Source of the DNA: Gammaproteobacteria bacterium
GTDB lineage: Bacteria > Pseudomonadota > Gammaproteobacteria > S012-40
DNA: 8,584 nt
Direction: 5' to 3'
Assembly (NCBI GenBank): GCA_026982215.1
Contig: JALSHN010000387.1
Coordinates: 1-8,584, forward strand
Part shown: piece after piece, positions 1 through 7,100 of the stretch
Position numbering within the stretch: position 1 is the stretch's first letter
Layout of the letters: each line of letters begins with the position of its first letter
The notes under the pieces: model-generated
Seen by the model: the letters and a program-made list of their open reading frames with translations, nothing else
Databases searched by the model: none
Told to the model about the DNA's origin: nothing
Position numbers and translations under genes: made by a program

Positions 1-372
1 TTGCAGGAGCCGCGCCAGGTCGTGACCGTGGAAGATGTTGTCGCCGAGGATGAGGGCGCTGGGGTGGCCGTCGAGGTAGTCTTCGCCGATGAGGAAGGCC
101 TGGGCCAGGCCTCCGGGCTGGGGTTGCACGGCGTAGTGGAGTGTCAGCCCCCATTGGCTGCCGTCACCCAGGAGTTGTTGGAAGCGGGGGGTGTCTTGGG
201 GAGTGGAGATGATGAGGATGTCGCGGATTCCGCTCAGCATCAGGGTGCTGAGGGGGTAGTAGATCATGGGTTTGTCGTAGACCGGCAGGAGCTGTTTGGA
301 GACCGCTTGGGTCACCGGGTAGAGACGGGTGCCGGAGCCGCCGGCGAGGATGATGCCTTTGCGTTTTTTCAT
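1..372 (-). CDS. rfbA: Glucose-1-phosphate thymidylyltransferase (RmlA/RfbA), 3' end beyond the window
   Basis: This enzyme joins dTTP and glucose-1-phosphate to give dTDP-glucose, the first step of dTDP-L-rhamnose synthesis, in the cytoplasm. The first 124 residues are visible; the family is usually about 290 residues, so more than half lies past the left edge. The sugar-nucleotidyltransferase signature GGSGTRLYP is at residues 11-19, followed by SKQLLPVYDKPMIYYPL (25-41), with the catalytic-type Lys26. LILGDNIFHG is at 107-116, with the metal-binding Asp111 of the family. The start ATG (372-370) overlaps the rfbD stop as ATGA. No good Shine-Dalgarno precedes it, so it probably depends on coupling to rfbD translation. 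The family is certain; the rhamnose role is inferred from rfbB and rfbD upstream, since other dTDP-sugars use the same enzyme. Confidence 0.96.
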   Translation of the reverse strand, partial: MKKRKGIILAGGSGTRLYPVTQAVSKQLLPVYDKPMIYYPLSTLMLSGIRDILIISTPQDTPRFQQLLGDGSQWGLTLHYAVQPQPGGLAQAFLIGEDYLDGHPSALILGDNIFHGHDLARLLQ

Positions 373-1271
373 GGGATGGGGTTGCCGTGCGGTTGGTGGG
401 GCTGTTTCAGCAGCGCCTCGACGGTGTCGTCCACGCCGGCTTCCCAGGGGGGAAGCGGCCAGGGGATCAGGGCTTGCAGGGCGCGGGTGTCGAGGCGGGA
501 GTTTTTGGGTCGTGGGGCCGGGGTGGGATAGGCCTCGCTGGGGATGGGGTCGATGGCGTCGGTGTCGAGTCTCAGGGGCAGGCCGCGTTCGGTGGCGCGG
601 CGCACTACGCGGCAGGCGATGCCGTGCCAGGTGGTCTCGCCGCGGGGGGCGAGGTGGTAGGTGCCGCGGATCTCGGGGCGGGCGAGCAGTTCGCGGGTGA
701 CCCGGGCGATAAGGCGGGCCGGGGTGGGGGCACCGTGTTGGTCGGCGACGATGCGCAGTCGCTCCCGCTCTTGGGCCAGTTTCAGGATGCTGCGGATGAA
801 GTTGCGTCCTTGGGGGTGATGCACCCAGCTCACCCGCAGGATGAGGTGATTTTCCCAGATGGCGCGGATGGCGTGTTCGCCGGCCAGTTTGCTTTCGCCG
901 TAGACGTTGAGGGGGCCGGTGGGATCGTCTTCCCGCCAAGGGCGGGTGCCGCTGCCGTCGAAGACGTAGTCGCTGGAGTAGTGGATCAGGCGGGCCTGGA
1001 GATGGCGGGCGGCCTCGGCCATCACCCGTGGGGCCTCGGCGTTGATGAGCCGGGCCTGCTCGGCTTCGCGCTCGGCGCGGTCCACCGCGGTGTAGGCGGC
1101 GGCGTTGATGATCACCTGGGGGTGATGCTGCACCAGGGTGCGATGCAGGCCGTCGAGGTCGGCGAGGTCGCCCCCTGTCTCCCGGTCCAAAGGTACGAGG
1201 TCATAATCCTGCAGGTGTTCGCGCAGGGCACGGCCCACTTGGCCGTGGGGACCGAGCAGGAGGATTTTCAT
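369..1271 (-). CDS. rfbD: dTDP-4-dehydrorhamnose reductase (RmlD/RfbD)
   Basis: This is the last enzyme of dTDP-L-rhamnose synthesis; it reduces dTDP-4-dehydro-L-rhamnose with NAD(P)H in the cytoplasm. It is complete at 300 residues, the normal family length. The N-terminal Rossmann motif is GPHGQVG (7-13). NAAAYTAVD (56-64), YSSDYVFDG (98-106) and YGESKLAGE (124-132, active-site Tyr124 and Lys128) follow, with the C-terminal substrate-side motif RPKNSRLD at 254-261. The position that is Thr in the E. coli STDYVF motif is Ser100 here, a conservative change. The ATG at 1271-1269 overlaps the rfbB stop by four bases, and its own stop overlaps the rfbA start, so the three genes are coupled. The frame stays open upstream, but that stretch is rfbB coding sequence, and starting at MKILLLGPHG matches the family. 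The tail (residues 289-300) is Pro/His-rich and probably disordered. Confidence 0.97.
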   Translation of the reverse strand: MKILLLGPHGQVGRALREHLQDYDLVPLDRETGGDLADLDGLHRTLVQHHPQVIINAAAYTAVDRAEREAEQARLINAEAPRVMAEAARHLQARLIHYSSDYVFDGSGTRPWREDDPTGPLNVYGESKLAGEHAIRAIWENHLILRVSWVHHPQGRNFIRSILKLAQERERLRIVADQHGAPTPARLIARVTRELLARPEIRGTYHLAPRGETTWHGIACRVVRRATERGLPLRLDTDAIDPIPSEAYPTPAPRPKNSRLDTRALQALIPWPLPPWEAGVDDTVEALLKQPHQPHGNPIP

Positions 1272-2344
1272 GGCGCCAGGCGCTCGGCGTAGTTGAGGTC
1301 CAGCCATTGGCGGTAGGCGCCGCTGCGTACCCGTTCCACCCATTGGGGGTTGTCCAGATACCAGCGTATGGTCTTTTCCAGGCCGCTGTCGAGGCTTTCT
1401 TGCGGCCGCCAACCCAGTTCACGCTCGATCTTGCTGCAGTCGATGGCGTAACGGCGGTCGTGTCCGGGGCGGTCGTCGACGAAGCGGATGGCCGTCCGGT
1501 GGCTTTGTCCGTCGGGGCGTGGCTGGAGGTGGTCGAGGTGGTCGCAGATGGCGTGGACCACGTCGATGTTGCGCCGCTCGGCGCGCCCGCCGATGTTGTA
1601 GGTCTCCCCTGCCCGCCCGCGGGACAGCACCAGCCGCAGGGCGTGGGCGTGGTCTTCCACGTAGAGCCAGTCGCGGATGTTGTCGCCTCGGCCGTAGAGG
1701 GGTAGCGGCTTGCCGTCGAGGGCGTTGAGGATCATCAAGGGGATGAGCTTTTCCGGGAATTGGCAGGGGCCGTAGTTGTTGGAGCAGTTGGTGATGACCA
1801 CCGGGAGGCCGTAGGTGCGGGCCCAGGCGCGAACCAGGTGATCGGAGGCGGCCTTGCTGGCGGAATAGGGTGAGCTGGGGGCGTAGGGGGTGGTCTCGGT
1901 GAACGGCGGCTCCTCCGGCCCCAGGTCGCCGTAGACCTCATCGGTGGAGACGTGGTGGAAGCGGAAGGCCGTTTTGTCTTCGCCCTCCAGTTCGTTCCAG
2001 TAGGCCCGGGCCACTTCCAGCAGGGTGAGGGTGCCGGTGACGTTGGTGTGGATGAAGGCCTCGGGGCCATGGATGGAGCGGTCCACGTGCGACTCGGCGG
2101 CCAGGTGCATCACCGCCTGGGGACGGTGCACTCGGAACACCCGTTCCAGGGCGCGGCGGTCGGTGATGTCCACCCGTTCCAGGCGGTGGCGGGGGTGATG
2201 GAGGGCGTCGCCGAGGGAGTCCAGGTTGGCGCAGTAGCTGAGCTTGTCGACGTTGATCACCGTGACGTTGGTCTCGGCGATGTATTGACGCACCACGGCA
2301 GAACCGATGAAACCGGCACCGCCGGTGATGAGAATCCGTTTCAT
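1268..2344 (-). CDS. rfbB: dTDP-glucose 4,6-dehydratase (RmlB/RfbB)
   Basis: This NAD-dependent extended short-chain dehydrogenase converts dTDP-glucose to dTDP-4-dehydro-6-deoxyglucose, the second step toward dTDP-L-rhamnose. It is complete at 358 residues, within the usual 350-360. Visible motifs are the nucleotide-binding TGGAGFIGS (7-15), HLAAESHVDRSI (80-91), STDEVYGD (133-140, carrying the catalytic Thr134-Asp135-Glu136), YSASK (160-164, Tyr160 and Lys164), NNYGP (189-193) and RDWLYVEDH (224-232). The chosen ATG gives the canonical MKRILITGGAGFIG start and has AGGG seven bases upstream. In-frame ATGs further upstream would add residues not expected in the family. It is the first gene of the operon, is transcribed divergently from aer, and its stop overlaps the rfbD start. 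The product could also feed other dTDP-6-deoxysugars, but rfbD next to it supports rhamnose. Confidence 0.98.
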   Translation of the reverse strand: MKRILITGGAGFIGSAVVRQYIAETNVTVINVDKLSYCANLDSLGDALHHPRHRLERVDITDRRALERVFRVHRPQAVMHLAAESHVDRSIHGPEAFIHTNVTGTLTLLEVARAYWNELEGEDKTAFRFHHVSTDEVYGDLGPEEPPFTETTPYAPSSPYSASKAASDHLVRAWARTYGLPVVITNCSNNYGPCQFPEKLIPLMILNALDGKPLPLYGRGDNIRDWLYVEDHAHALRLVLSRGRAGETYNIGGRAERRNIDVVHAICDHLDHLQPRPDGQSHRTAIRFVDDRPGHDRRYAIDCSKIERELGWRPQESLDSGLEKTIRWYLDNPQWVERVRSGAYRQWLDLNYAERLAP

Positions 2345-2351
2345 GCTGTGA

Positions 2352-2355
2352 CCCT
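2352..2355 (-). promoter_or_regulatory. Ribosome binding site of rfbB
   Basis: On the minus strand AGGG lies seven bases before the rfbB ATG. This supports the start at 2344 over the in-frame ATGs further upstream. Confidence 0.6.
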
Positions 2356-2387
2356 GGGACATTCCATGGGAGGGCGATCGAGGGGAA

Positions 2388-2416
2388 AAGGTACTCCGCC
2401 CGGGGCGGGATGACAA
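2388..2416 (-). promoter_or_regulatory. Candidate sigma-70 promoter for the rfbBDA operon
   Basis: On the minus strand TTGTCA (2416-2411, 5 of 6 to the -35 consensus) is followed after exactly 17 bases by TACCTT (2393-2388). The latter matches the -10 consensus only at 3 of 6, but at the three most conserved positions. Transcription would begin near 2381, giving a leader of roughly 37 bases. The 17-base spacer contains the palindrome CCGCCC-G-GGGCGG (2396-2408), which might be an operator or only GC-rich sequence. This is inferred from motif matching. Confidence 0.4.
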
Positions 2417-2421
2417 GCAGG

Positions 2422-2445
2422 ATTCGGACCGGGGAAAGTCCGGGT
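2422..2445. repeat. Small inverted repeat (possible hairpin or operator) in the divergent spacer
   Basis: The arms ATTCGGAC (2422-2429) and GTCCGGGT (2438-2445) pair over eight positions, six Watson-Crick and two G-T, around an eight-base loop. The inner five pairs (CGGAC/GTCCG) are perfect. No T-run follows closely on either strand, so it does not look like an intrinsic terminator. It sits just upstream of the candidate rfbB -35 and outside the sigma-28 promoter. Its role is unknown. Confidence 0.35.
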
Positions 2446-2452
2446 GAATGCT

Positions 2453-2479
2453 TCAGGTTTTTCCACCGCCGGCCGATAG
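2453..2479 (+). promoter_or_regulatory. Sigma-28 (FliA) flagellar/chemotaxis promoter of aer
   Basis: TCAGGTTT (2453-2460) matches the sigma-28 -35 consensus TAAAGTTT at 6 of 8. After exactly 11 bases comes GCCGATAG (2472-2479), a 7 of 8 match to the -10 consensus GCCGATAA. Order, spacing and orientation are all those of a class III flagellar promoter, and the gene directly downstream is a chemoreceptor, the expected kind of target. Transcription would start near 2485, leaving a leader of about 35 bases. The assignment rests on sequence match plus context. Confidence 0.8.
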
Positions 2480-2502
2480 CCCAATTCCACAAGGAAAACC
2501 TG
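2454..2502. repeat. Inverted repeat enclosing the sigma-28 -10 element
   Basis: CAGGTTTTTCC (2454-2464) and GGAAAACCTG (2493-2502) are reverse complements apart from one extra T in the left arm. The left arm overlaps most of the -35 element. The right arm falls in the first transcribed bases of the aer leader. The 28 bases between contain the -10 element. It could be a paired operator for a regulator or a chance AT-rich match; no known binding motif was recognised. Confidence 0.4.
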
Positions 2503-2507
2503 TTTTT

Positions 2508-2511
2508 GGGA
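2508..2511 (+). promoter_or_regulatory. Weak ribosome binding site of aer
   Basis: GGGA lies seven bases before the aer ATG at 2519. A better purine run, AAGGAAAA (2491-2498), is about 20 bases from that ATG and too far for direct use. No other ATG in this frame is available after the upstream stop at 2477-2479, so the start itself is secure. Confidence 0.45.
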
Positions 2512-2518
2512 TGTACTC

Positions 2519-4105
2519 ATGAAGCTCAATCTCCCCGTCACCGGCCGGGAATACGACTATCCCGACCACTATTGCATCCTCTCCACCACCGACCCCAAGG
2601 GGAGGATCACTTATATCAACGAGGATTTCCTCGAGGTCTCGGGTTTCGAGGAGGCCGAGCTAGTGGGCAAGGCGCACAATATCGTGCGCCACCCGGACAT
2701 GCCGCCGGCGGCCTTCGCCGATCTTTGGCGCACCATCAAGGGGGGGCGCCCGTGGATGGGGATGGTGAAGAATCGCCGCAAGGACGGTGATCATTACTGG
2801 GTGAAGGCCTTTGTCAGCCCTATCTTCGATGAGCAAGGCCAGATCCGTGAGTTTCAATCGGTGCGTCTCAAGCCGGAGCGTTCTCTGGTGGAGCGCAGCG
2901 AGCGTCTCTATGCCCGCCTGCGGGCCGGTAAGACGCCGTGGTGGTTACGCTGGCGCCGCCTGCCTCTGGCCACGGAGATGGGAGTCATCGGCGTACTGCT
3001 GCTCACTCCGGGGATCATCGCCACCGGGATGGCCTCGGGCTGGTCTTCCCTGCCTTTTGTGCTTCTCGCCTCGGGTCTGCTCATCGCCTTGGCCCTCGTC
3101 TGCCGTTTGGGAAGCTCCTTGCAGCGCCTGGAGGCCAAGGCCCGAAGCATCGTGGACGATCCCCTGATGCAATTCGTCTTTACCGGGGATACCAGCCAGG
3201 CCGGGCGGGTGGCCCTGGCGTTGGAGTTTCTCTCCAATGAGTTGGAGGCGGTGATGCGCCGCATCGATGTGAGCGGCGAGCGTTTCAATCGCCTGGTGGA
3301 GGACAGTGTCACCGCCATGGATGCCACCCAGGCCCAGGTGGCGGCGCAGACCAGTGAGGTGGCCGAGGTGGCCGAGTCGGTGCAGGCCATGGCCCGGGCG
3401 GTGAAAGAGGTACGCGGGCTCACCGACACCGCGGCGCAGATGGCGCAGAATGCCCGCGAGGAGGCCGCCTCGGGGGCCGGTGTGGTGGACGAGGTCACTG
3501 CGGTGGTGAAGTCTCTGGGCGAGGAGATGGGGCATATTGCCGGAGCCATGGCCGAGTTGGAGGGGCATGCCCAGAACATCGGCAAGATTCTCGATGTGAT
3601 CAACGAGATCGCCGAGCAGACCAATCTGCTGGCGCTCAATGCCGCCATCGAGGCGGCCCGGGCCGGGGAGCACGGTCGGGGCTTCGCGGTGGTGGCCGAT
3701 GAGGTACGTACCCTGGCCTCACGTACCCAGAACGCCACCCATGAGATCCAGGAGATGATCGGTAAGCTCCAGGCCGGCACCCGCGGCGCGGTGGCGGCCA
3801 TGGAGCAAGGGCGTCAAAAGGGCGAGGACAGCGTGGAGTTCGCCGACCGCGCTGCCTTGGCCTTGGAGGCCATCGCCGAGGCGGTGGCCACCATCGATCT
3901 GATGGCCAAGCAGATCGCCGAGGCGACCCGGCAGCAGAGCGAGCGGGCCTCGGCGATCGAGCCACGCCTGGAGACCATCCGCCGCCAGGCCCAGGAAAGC
4001 GGCGAGCAGGCGGGACATACCCAAGCGCAATTACAGCATCTGCGCGAAGAGGCCTTGCGGCAGCACGCATTGGTGCGCCAGTTCGTGCAACGCGCCCACA
4101 AATGA
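2519..4105 (+). CDS. aer: Aer-type PAS aerotaxis/energy-taxis receptor (methyl-accepting chemotaxis protein)
   Basis: This inner-membrane chemoreceptor senses cellular redox or energy state through an FAD-binding PAS domain and signals to CheA/CheW. It has 528 residues. The PAS domain (about 15-118) contains STTDPKGRITYIN (22-34), HNIVRHPDMP (53-62) and PWMGMVKNRRKDGDHYWV (78-95). Asn34, Arg57, His58, Asp60 and Trp79 fall at the same numbers as in E. coli Aer, which also supports the chosen start. A short membrane hairpin follows (about 153-171 and 177-195) with almost no periplasmic loop, as in Aer. A HAMP-like linker (about 197-255) leads to a long coiled-coil signalling domain. The conserved tip is at about 359-402, including EIAEQTNLLALNAAIEAARA (363-382). 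There is no C-terminal CheR-docking pentapeptide. The gene is divergent from rfbB, convergent with purL, and preceded by a sigma-28 promoter. FAD binding and ligand are inferred from the family. Confidence 0.95.
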   Translation: MKLNLPVTGREYDYPDHYCILSTTDPKGRITYINEDFLEVSGFEEAELVGKAHNIVRHPDMPPAAFADLWRTIKGGRPWMGMVKNRRKDGDHYWVKAFVSPIFDEQGQIREFQSVRLKPERSLVERSERLYARLRAGKTPWWLRWRRLPLATEMGVIGVLLLTPGIIATGMASGWSSLPFVLLASGLLIALALVCRLGSSLQRLEAKARSIVDDPLMQFVFTGDTSQAGRVALALEFLSNELEAVMRRIDVSGERFNRLVEDSVTAMDATQAQVAAQTSEVAEVAESVQAMARAVKEVRGLTDTAAQMAQNAREEAASGAGVVDEVTAVVKSLGEEMGHIAGAMAELEGHAQNIGKILDVINEIAEQTNLLALNAAIEAARAGEHGRGFAVVADEVRTLASRTQNATHEIQEMIGKLQAGTRGAVAAMEQGRQKGEDSVEFADRAALALEAIAEAVATIDLMAKQIAEATRQQSERASAIEPRLETIRRQAQESGEQAGHTQAQLQHLREEALRQHALVRQFVQRAHK

Positions 4106-4137
4106 GGGGGGAGCCAGCGGCGTTTGCTCGAACGGTT
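4106..4137. other. Convergent aer/purL intergenic gap without a clear terminator
   Basis: Thirty-two bases separate the two stop codons. The best fold is CGTT/AACG around a six-base loop, four pairs with no adjacent T-run on either strand. I do not call a terminator here. Each transcript may run some way into the other gene or end by Rho. Confidence 0.5.
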
Positions 4138-7100
4138 TCACCCGAGGGCGAGGCGGGCCTGGCGGAACATGCGTAGCCAGGGGCCGTCTTCCTGCCAGTG
4201 GGGCGGGCGCCAACTGTATTGCACCGCCCGGAACAGCCGTTCGGGATGGGGCATCATGATGGTGGCGCGTCCATCGCGGCTGGTGAAGGCGGTGAGCCCC
4301 AGGGGGGAGCCGTTGGGGTTCATGGGGTAGGTCTCGGTGGGGCGGCCGTAGTGGTCCAGGTAACGCAACGGCGCCAGGCGTTCGCGCAGCAGTCGCGCCG
4401 GGGCCTCGGGGTCGTCGAATCGGGCCCGGCCTTCGCCATGGGCCACCACCACCGGCAGCCGGGAGCCGGCCATGCCCTGGAGGAAGGCCGAGGGGCTGTC
4501 CAGCACTTCCACCATCACCAGGCGGGCCTCGAATTGCTCCGAGCGGTTGCGCACCAGTTCGGGCCAATGGCCGGCACCGGGGATGAGGTCTTTCAGCTGG
4601 GCCAGCATCTGGCAACCGTTGCACACCCCCAGGGTGAGGCTGTCCTCGCGGGCGAAGAAGGCGGCGAACTGGTCGCGGGCGCGGGGGTGGTGGCGGATGG
4701 AGTGGGCCCAGCCGCGCCCCGCGCCGAGGACGTCGCCATAGGAGAAACCGCCGCAGGCGGCCAGCACGTGGAAGCCCTCCAGCTTCACCGCACCGCAGAG
4801 GATGTCGTTCATGTGCACGTCCACCGGCTCGAAACCGGCCCGGTGGAAGGCGGCGGCCATCTCCACGTGACCGTTGACGCCCTGCTCGCGCAGCACCGCC
4901 ACTTTGGGGCGGGCCCCGAGGTTGAGATAGGGGGCGGCGATGTCGTCGTCGGGATCGAAACTGAGGTCGGCGAACAGGCCCGGATCGCCCGCGTCGAGCA
5001 GGGCGTCGTAGGCCTCGTCGGCGCATTCGGGATCGTCGCGCAGGCGTTGGATCTGGTGGCTGGTGGCGGACCAGGCCCGTTGTAGCTCGATGCGGGCCTC
5101 GTCCAGGATCAGCGCGTCGCCATAGCGGATCCGCAGGCGGTCGTGCTCCACGGTGGGGCTGCCGATGACGCGACTGTAACGCCCCAGGCCGGCGTCGTGC
5201 AGCCAGGCGAGGACCTCATCCACATCGCGGTGGTCCACCTGGATCACCGCGCCCAGCTCCTCGGCGAACAGGGCGGCGAGGGGGTCGTCTTCGCTGAGCC
5301 GGCTGATGTCGATGTCCAGCCCCAAGTGGCTGGCGAAGGCCATCTCCGCCAGGGTGGCCACCAGGCCGCCGTCCGAGCGGTCGTGATAGGCGCGGATCAG
5401 GCCGCGGCGGTTGAGTTCCACCACGGCATGGAAGAAGCGTTTGAACAGTTGTGGGTCGTCCAGGTCCGGGGGGATGGCGCCCAACTCGCCATAGACTTGG
5501 CACAGGGCCGAGCCACCGAGGCGGTTTTTGCCCTTGCCCAGGTCGATGAGGATGAGTTCGGATTCGATGGCGCCGTCGAGCACCGGGGTGAGGGTGCGGC
5601 GGATGTCGTCCACCGGGGCGAAGGCGGTGACGTTGAGCGACAGCGGTGAGGTAACGCTGCGCTCCCGACCCTCGGCGTCGCGCCAGACGGTCTTCATGGA
5701 CAGCGAGTCCTTGCCCACCGGGATGCTGATGCCCAACGCCGGACACAATTCCATGCCCACCGCCTCCACGGCATCGTAGAGGGCGGCGTCCTCGCCGGGG
5801 TGGCCGCAGGCGGCCATCCAGTTGGCGGAGAGCACCACCCGGGTGAGTTCGGAGACGTCGGCGGCGACGAGGTTGGTGAGGGCCTCCCCCACCGCCAGCC
5901 GGGCGCTGGCGGCCGGATCGAGCAGGGCAACCGGCGGGCGCTCGCCCATGGCCATGGCCTCGCCGGCGTTGGTGTCGAAGGCGGTGGCGGTGACGGCGAC
6001 GTCGGCCACCGGGACCTGCCAGGGCCCCACCATCTGATCCCGGGCCACCAGCCCGGTCACTGAGCGATCACCGATGGTGATCAGGAAGCTCTTGTCCGCC
6101 ACGGTGGGAAGCTGCAAGACCCGATAGACCGCCTCGCGCAGGGGAACGATGCCGGTATCGAAGGGGCGACGCACCGGCGGGCGGTGGCGCACGTCGCGCA
6201 GCATCTTGGGCGGCTTGCCCAGCAGCACGTCCATGGGCAGGTCCACCGGGGTGTTGTCGAACAGGCCGTCGCCGACGATCAGCCGCTGTTCTTCGATGCC
6301 GTCAGTGGCCTCGCCCACCACTGCGTAGGGGCAGCGCTCGCGGGCACAGATGGCCTCGAAACGGGCCAGGCGCTCCGGGGCGATGGCCAGCACATAGCGT
6401 TCCTGGGCCTCGTTGCACCAGATCTCCATCGGGGACATGGAGGGATCGGCCACCGGGACGGCGCGCAGTTCGATGCGGGCACCGCGCCCGGCGTCGTTCA
6501 CCAGCTCGGGGAGGGCGTTGGAGAGCCCACCGGCACCCACGTCGTGGATGGAGGTGATGGGGTTGTCCGGCCCCAGTTGCCAGCATTGGTCGATGACTTC
6601 CTGGGCCCGGCGTTCCATCTCCGGGTTGGCCCGCTGCACCGAGGCGAAGTCGAGGTCCTCGGCACTGGTACCGCTGGTCATGGAGGAGGCCGCTCCGCCG
6701 CCCAGGCCGATGAGCAACGCCGGCCCGCCCAGGACCACCAGCTTGTCGCCGCCGCGGATCAGGCCCTTTTCCACGTGATCGGGGGCGATGTTACCCACCC
6801 CGCCGGCGATCATGATGGGTTTGTGATAGCCGCGCACTTCTTCGCCCTCGGCGGTGGGCACCGCCAGCTCGAAGGTGCGGAAATAGCCCCCCAGGTTGGG
6901 ACGGCCGAATTCGTTGTTGTAGGCCGCCGCGCCGATGGGCCCCTCGATCATGATCTCCAGGGCGGAGCGGATGCGCTGGGGCTTGCCGTAATCCTGCTCC
7001 CAGGGTTGGGGCAGGTCGGGCAGGCGAAGGTTGGAGACGGCGAACCCGGCCAGACCGGCCTTGGGCTTGGCGCCGCGGCCGGTGGCGCCCTCGTCGCGGA

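Noticed and set aside
387..1292. Open frame of 301 codons on the plus strand opposite rfbD
   Set aside because: It mirrors rfbD almost exactly, has a biased composition and no family resemblance; a codon shadow.
2463..2470. GGCGGTGG on the minus strand upstream of rfbB, 7 of 8 to the RfaH ops element GGCGGTAG
   Set aside because: Surface-sugar operons can carry ops, but the rest of the JUMPstart sequence is absent. The site falls inside the sigma-28 promoter spacer and upstream of the likely rfbB transcription start.
2740..2746. Run of seven G in the aer PAS region, considered as a phase-variation tract
   Set aside because: It reads in frame through the conserved PAS segment as Lys-Gly-Gly-Arg and is short for a switching tract in a GC-rich genome.
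2908..3801. Open frame on the minus strand opposite aer (297 codons)
   Set aside because: It is antisense to a clear chemoreceptor, Ala/Ser/Arg-rich, and has no motif or ribosome site.
4031..5026. Second minus-strand frame of 331 codons inside purL
   Set aside because: It overlaps the real PurL frame, and its translation is almost entirely Arg, Pro and Gly, a typical out-of-frame reading.
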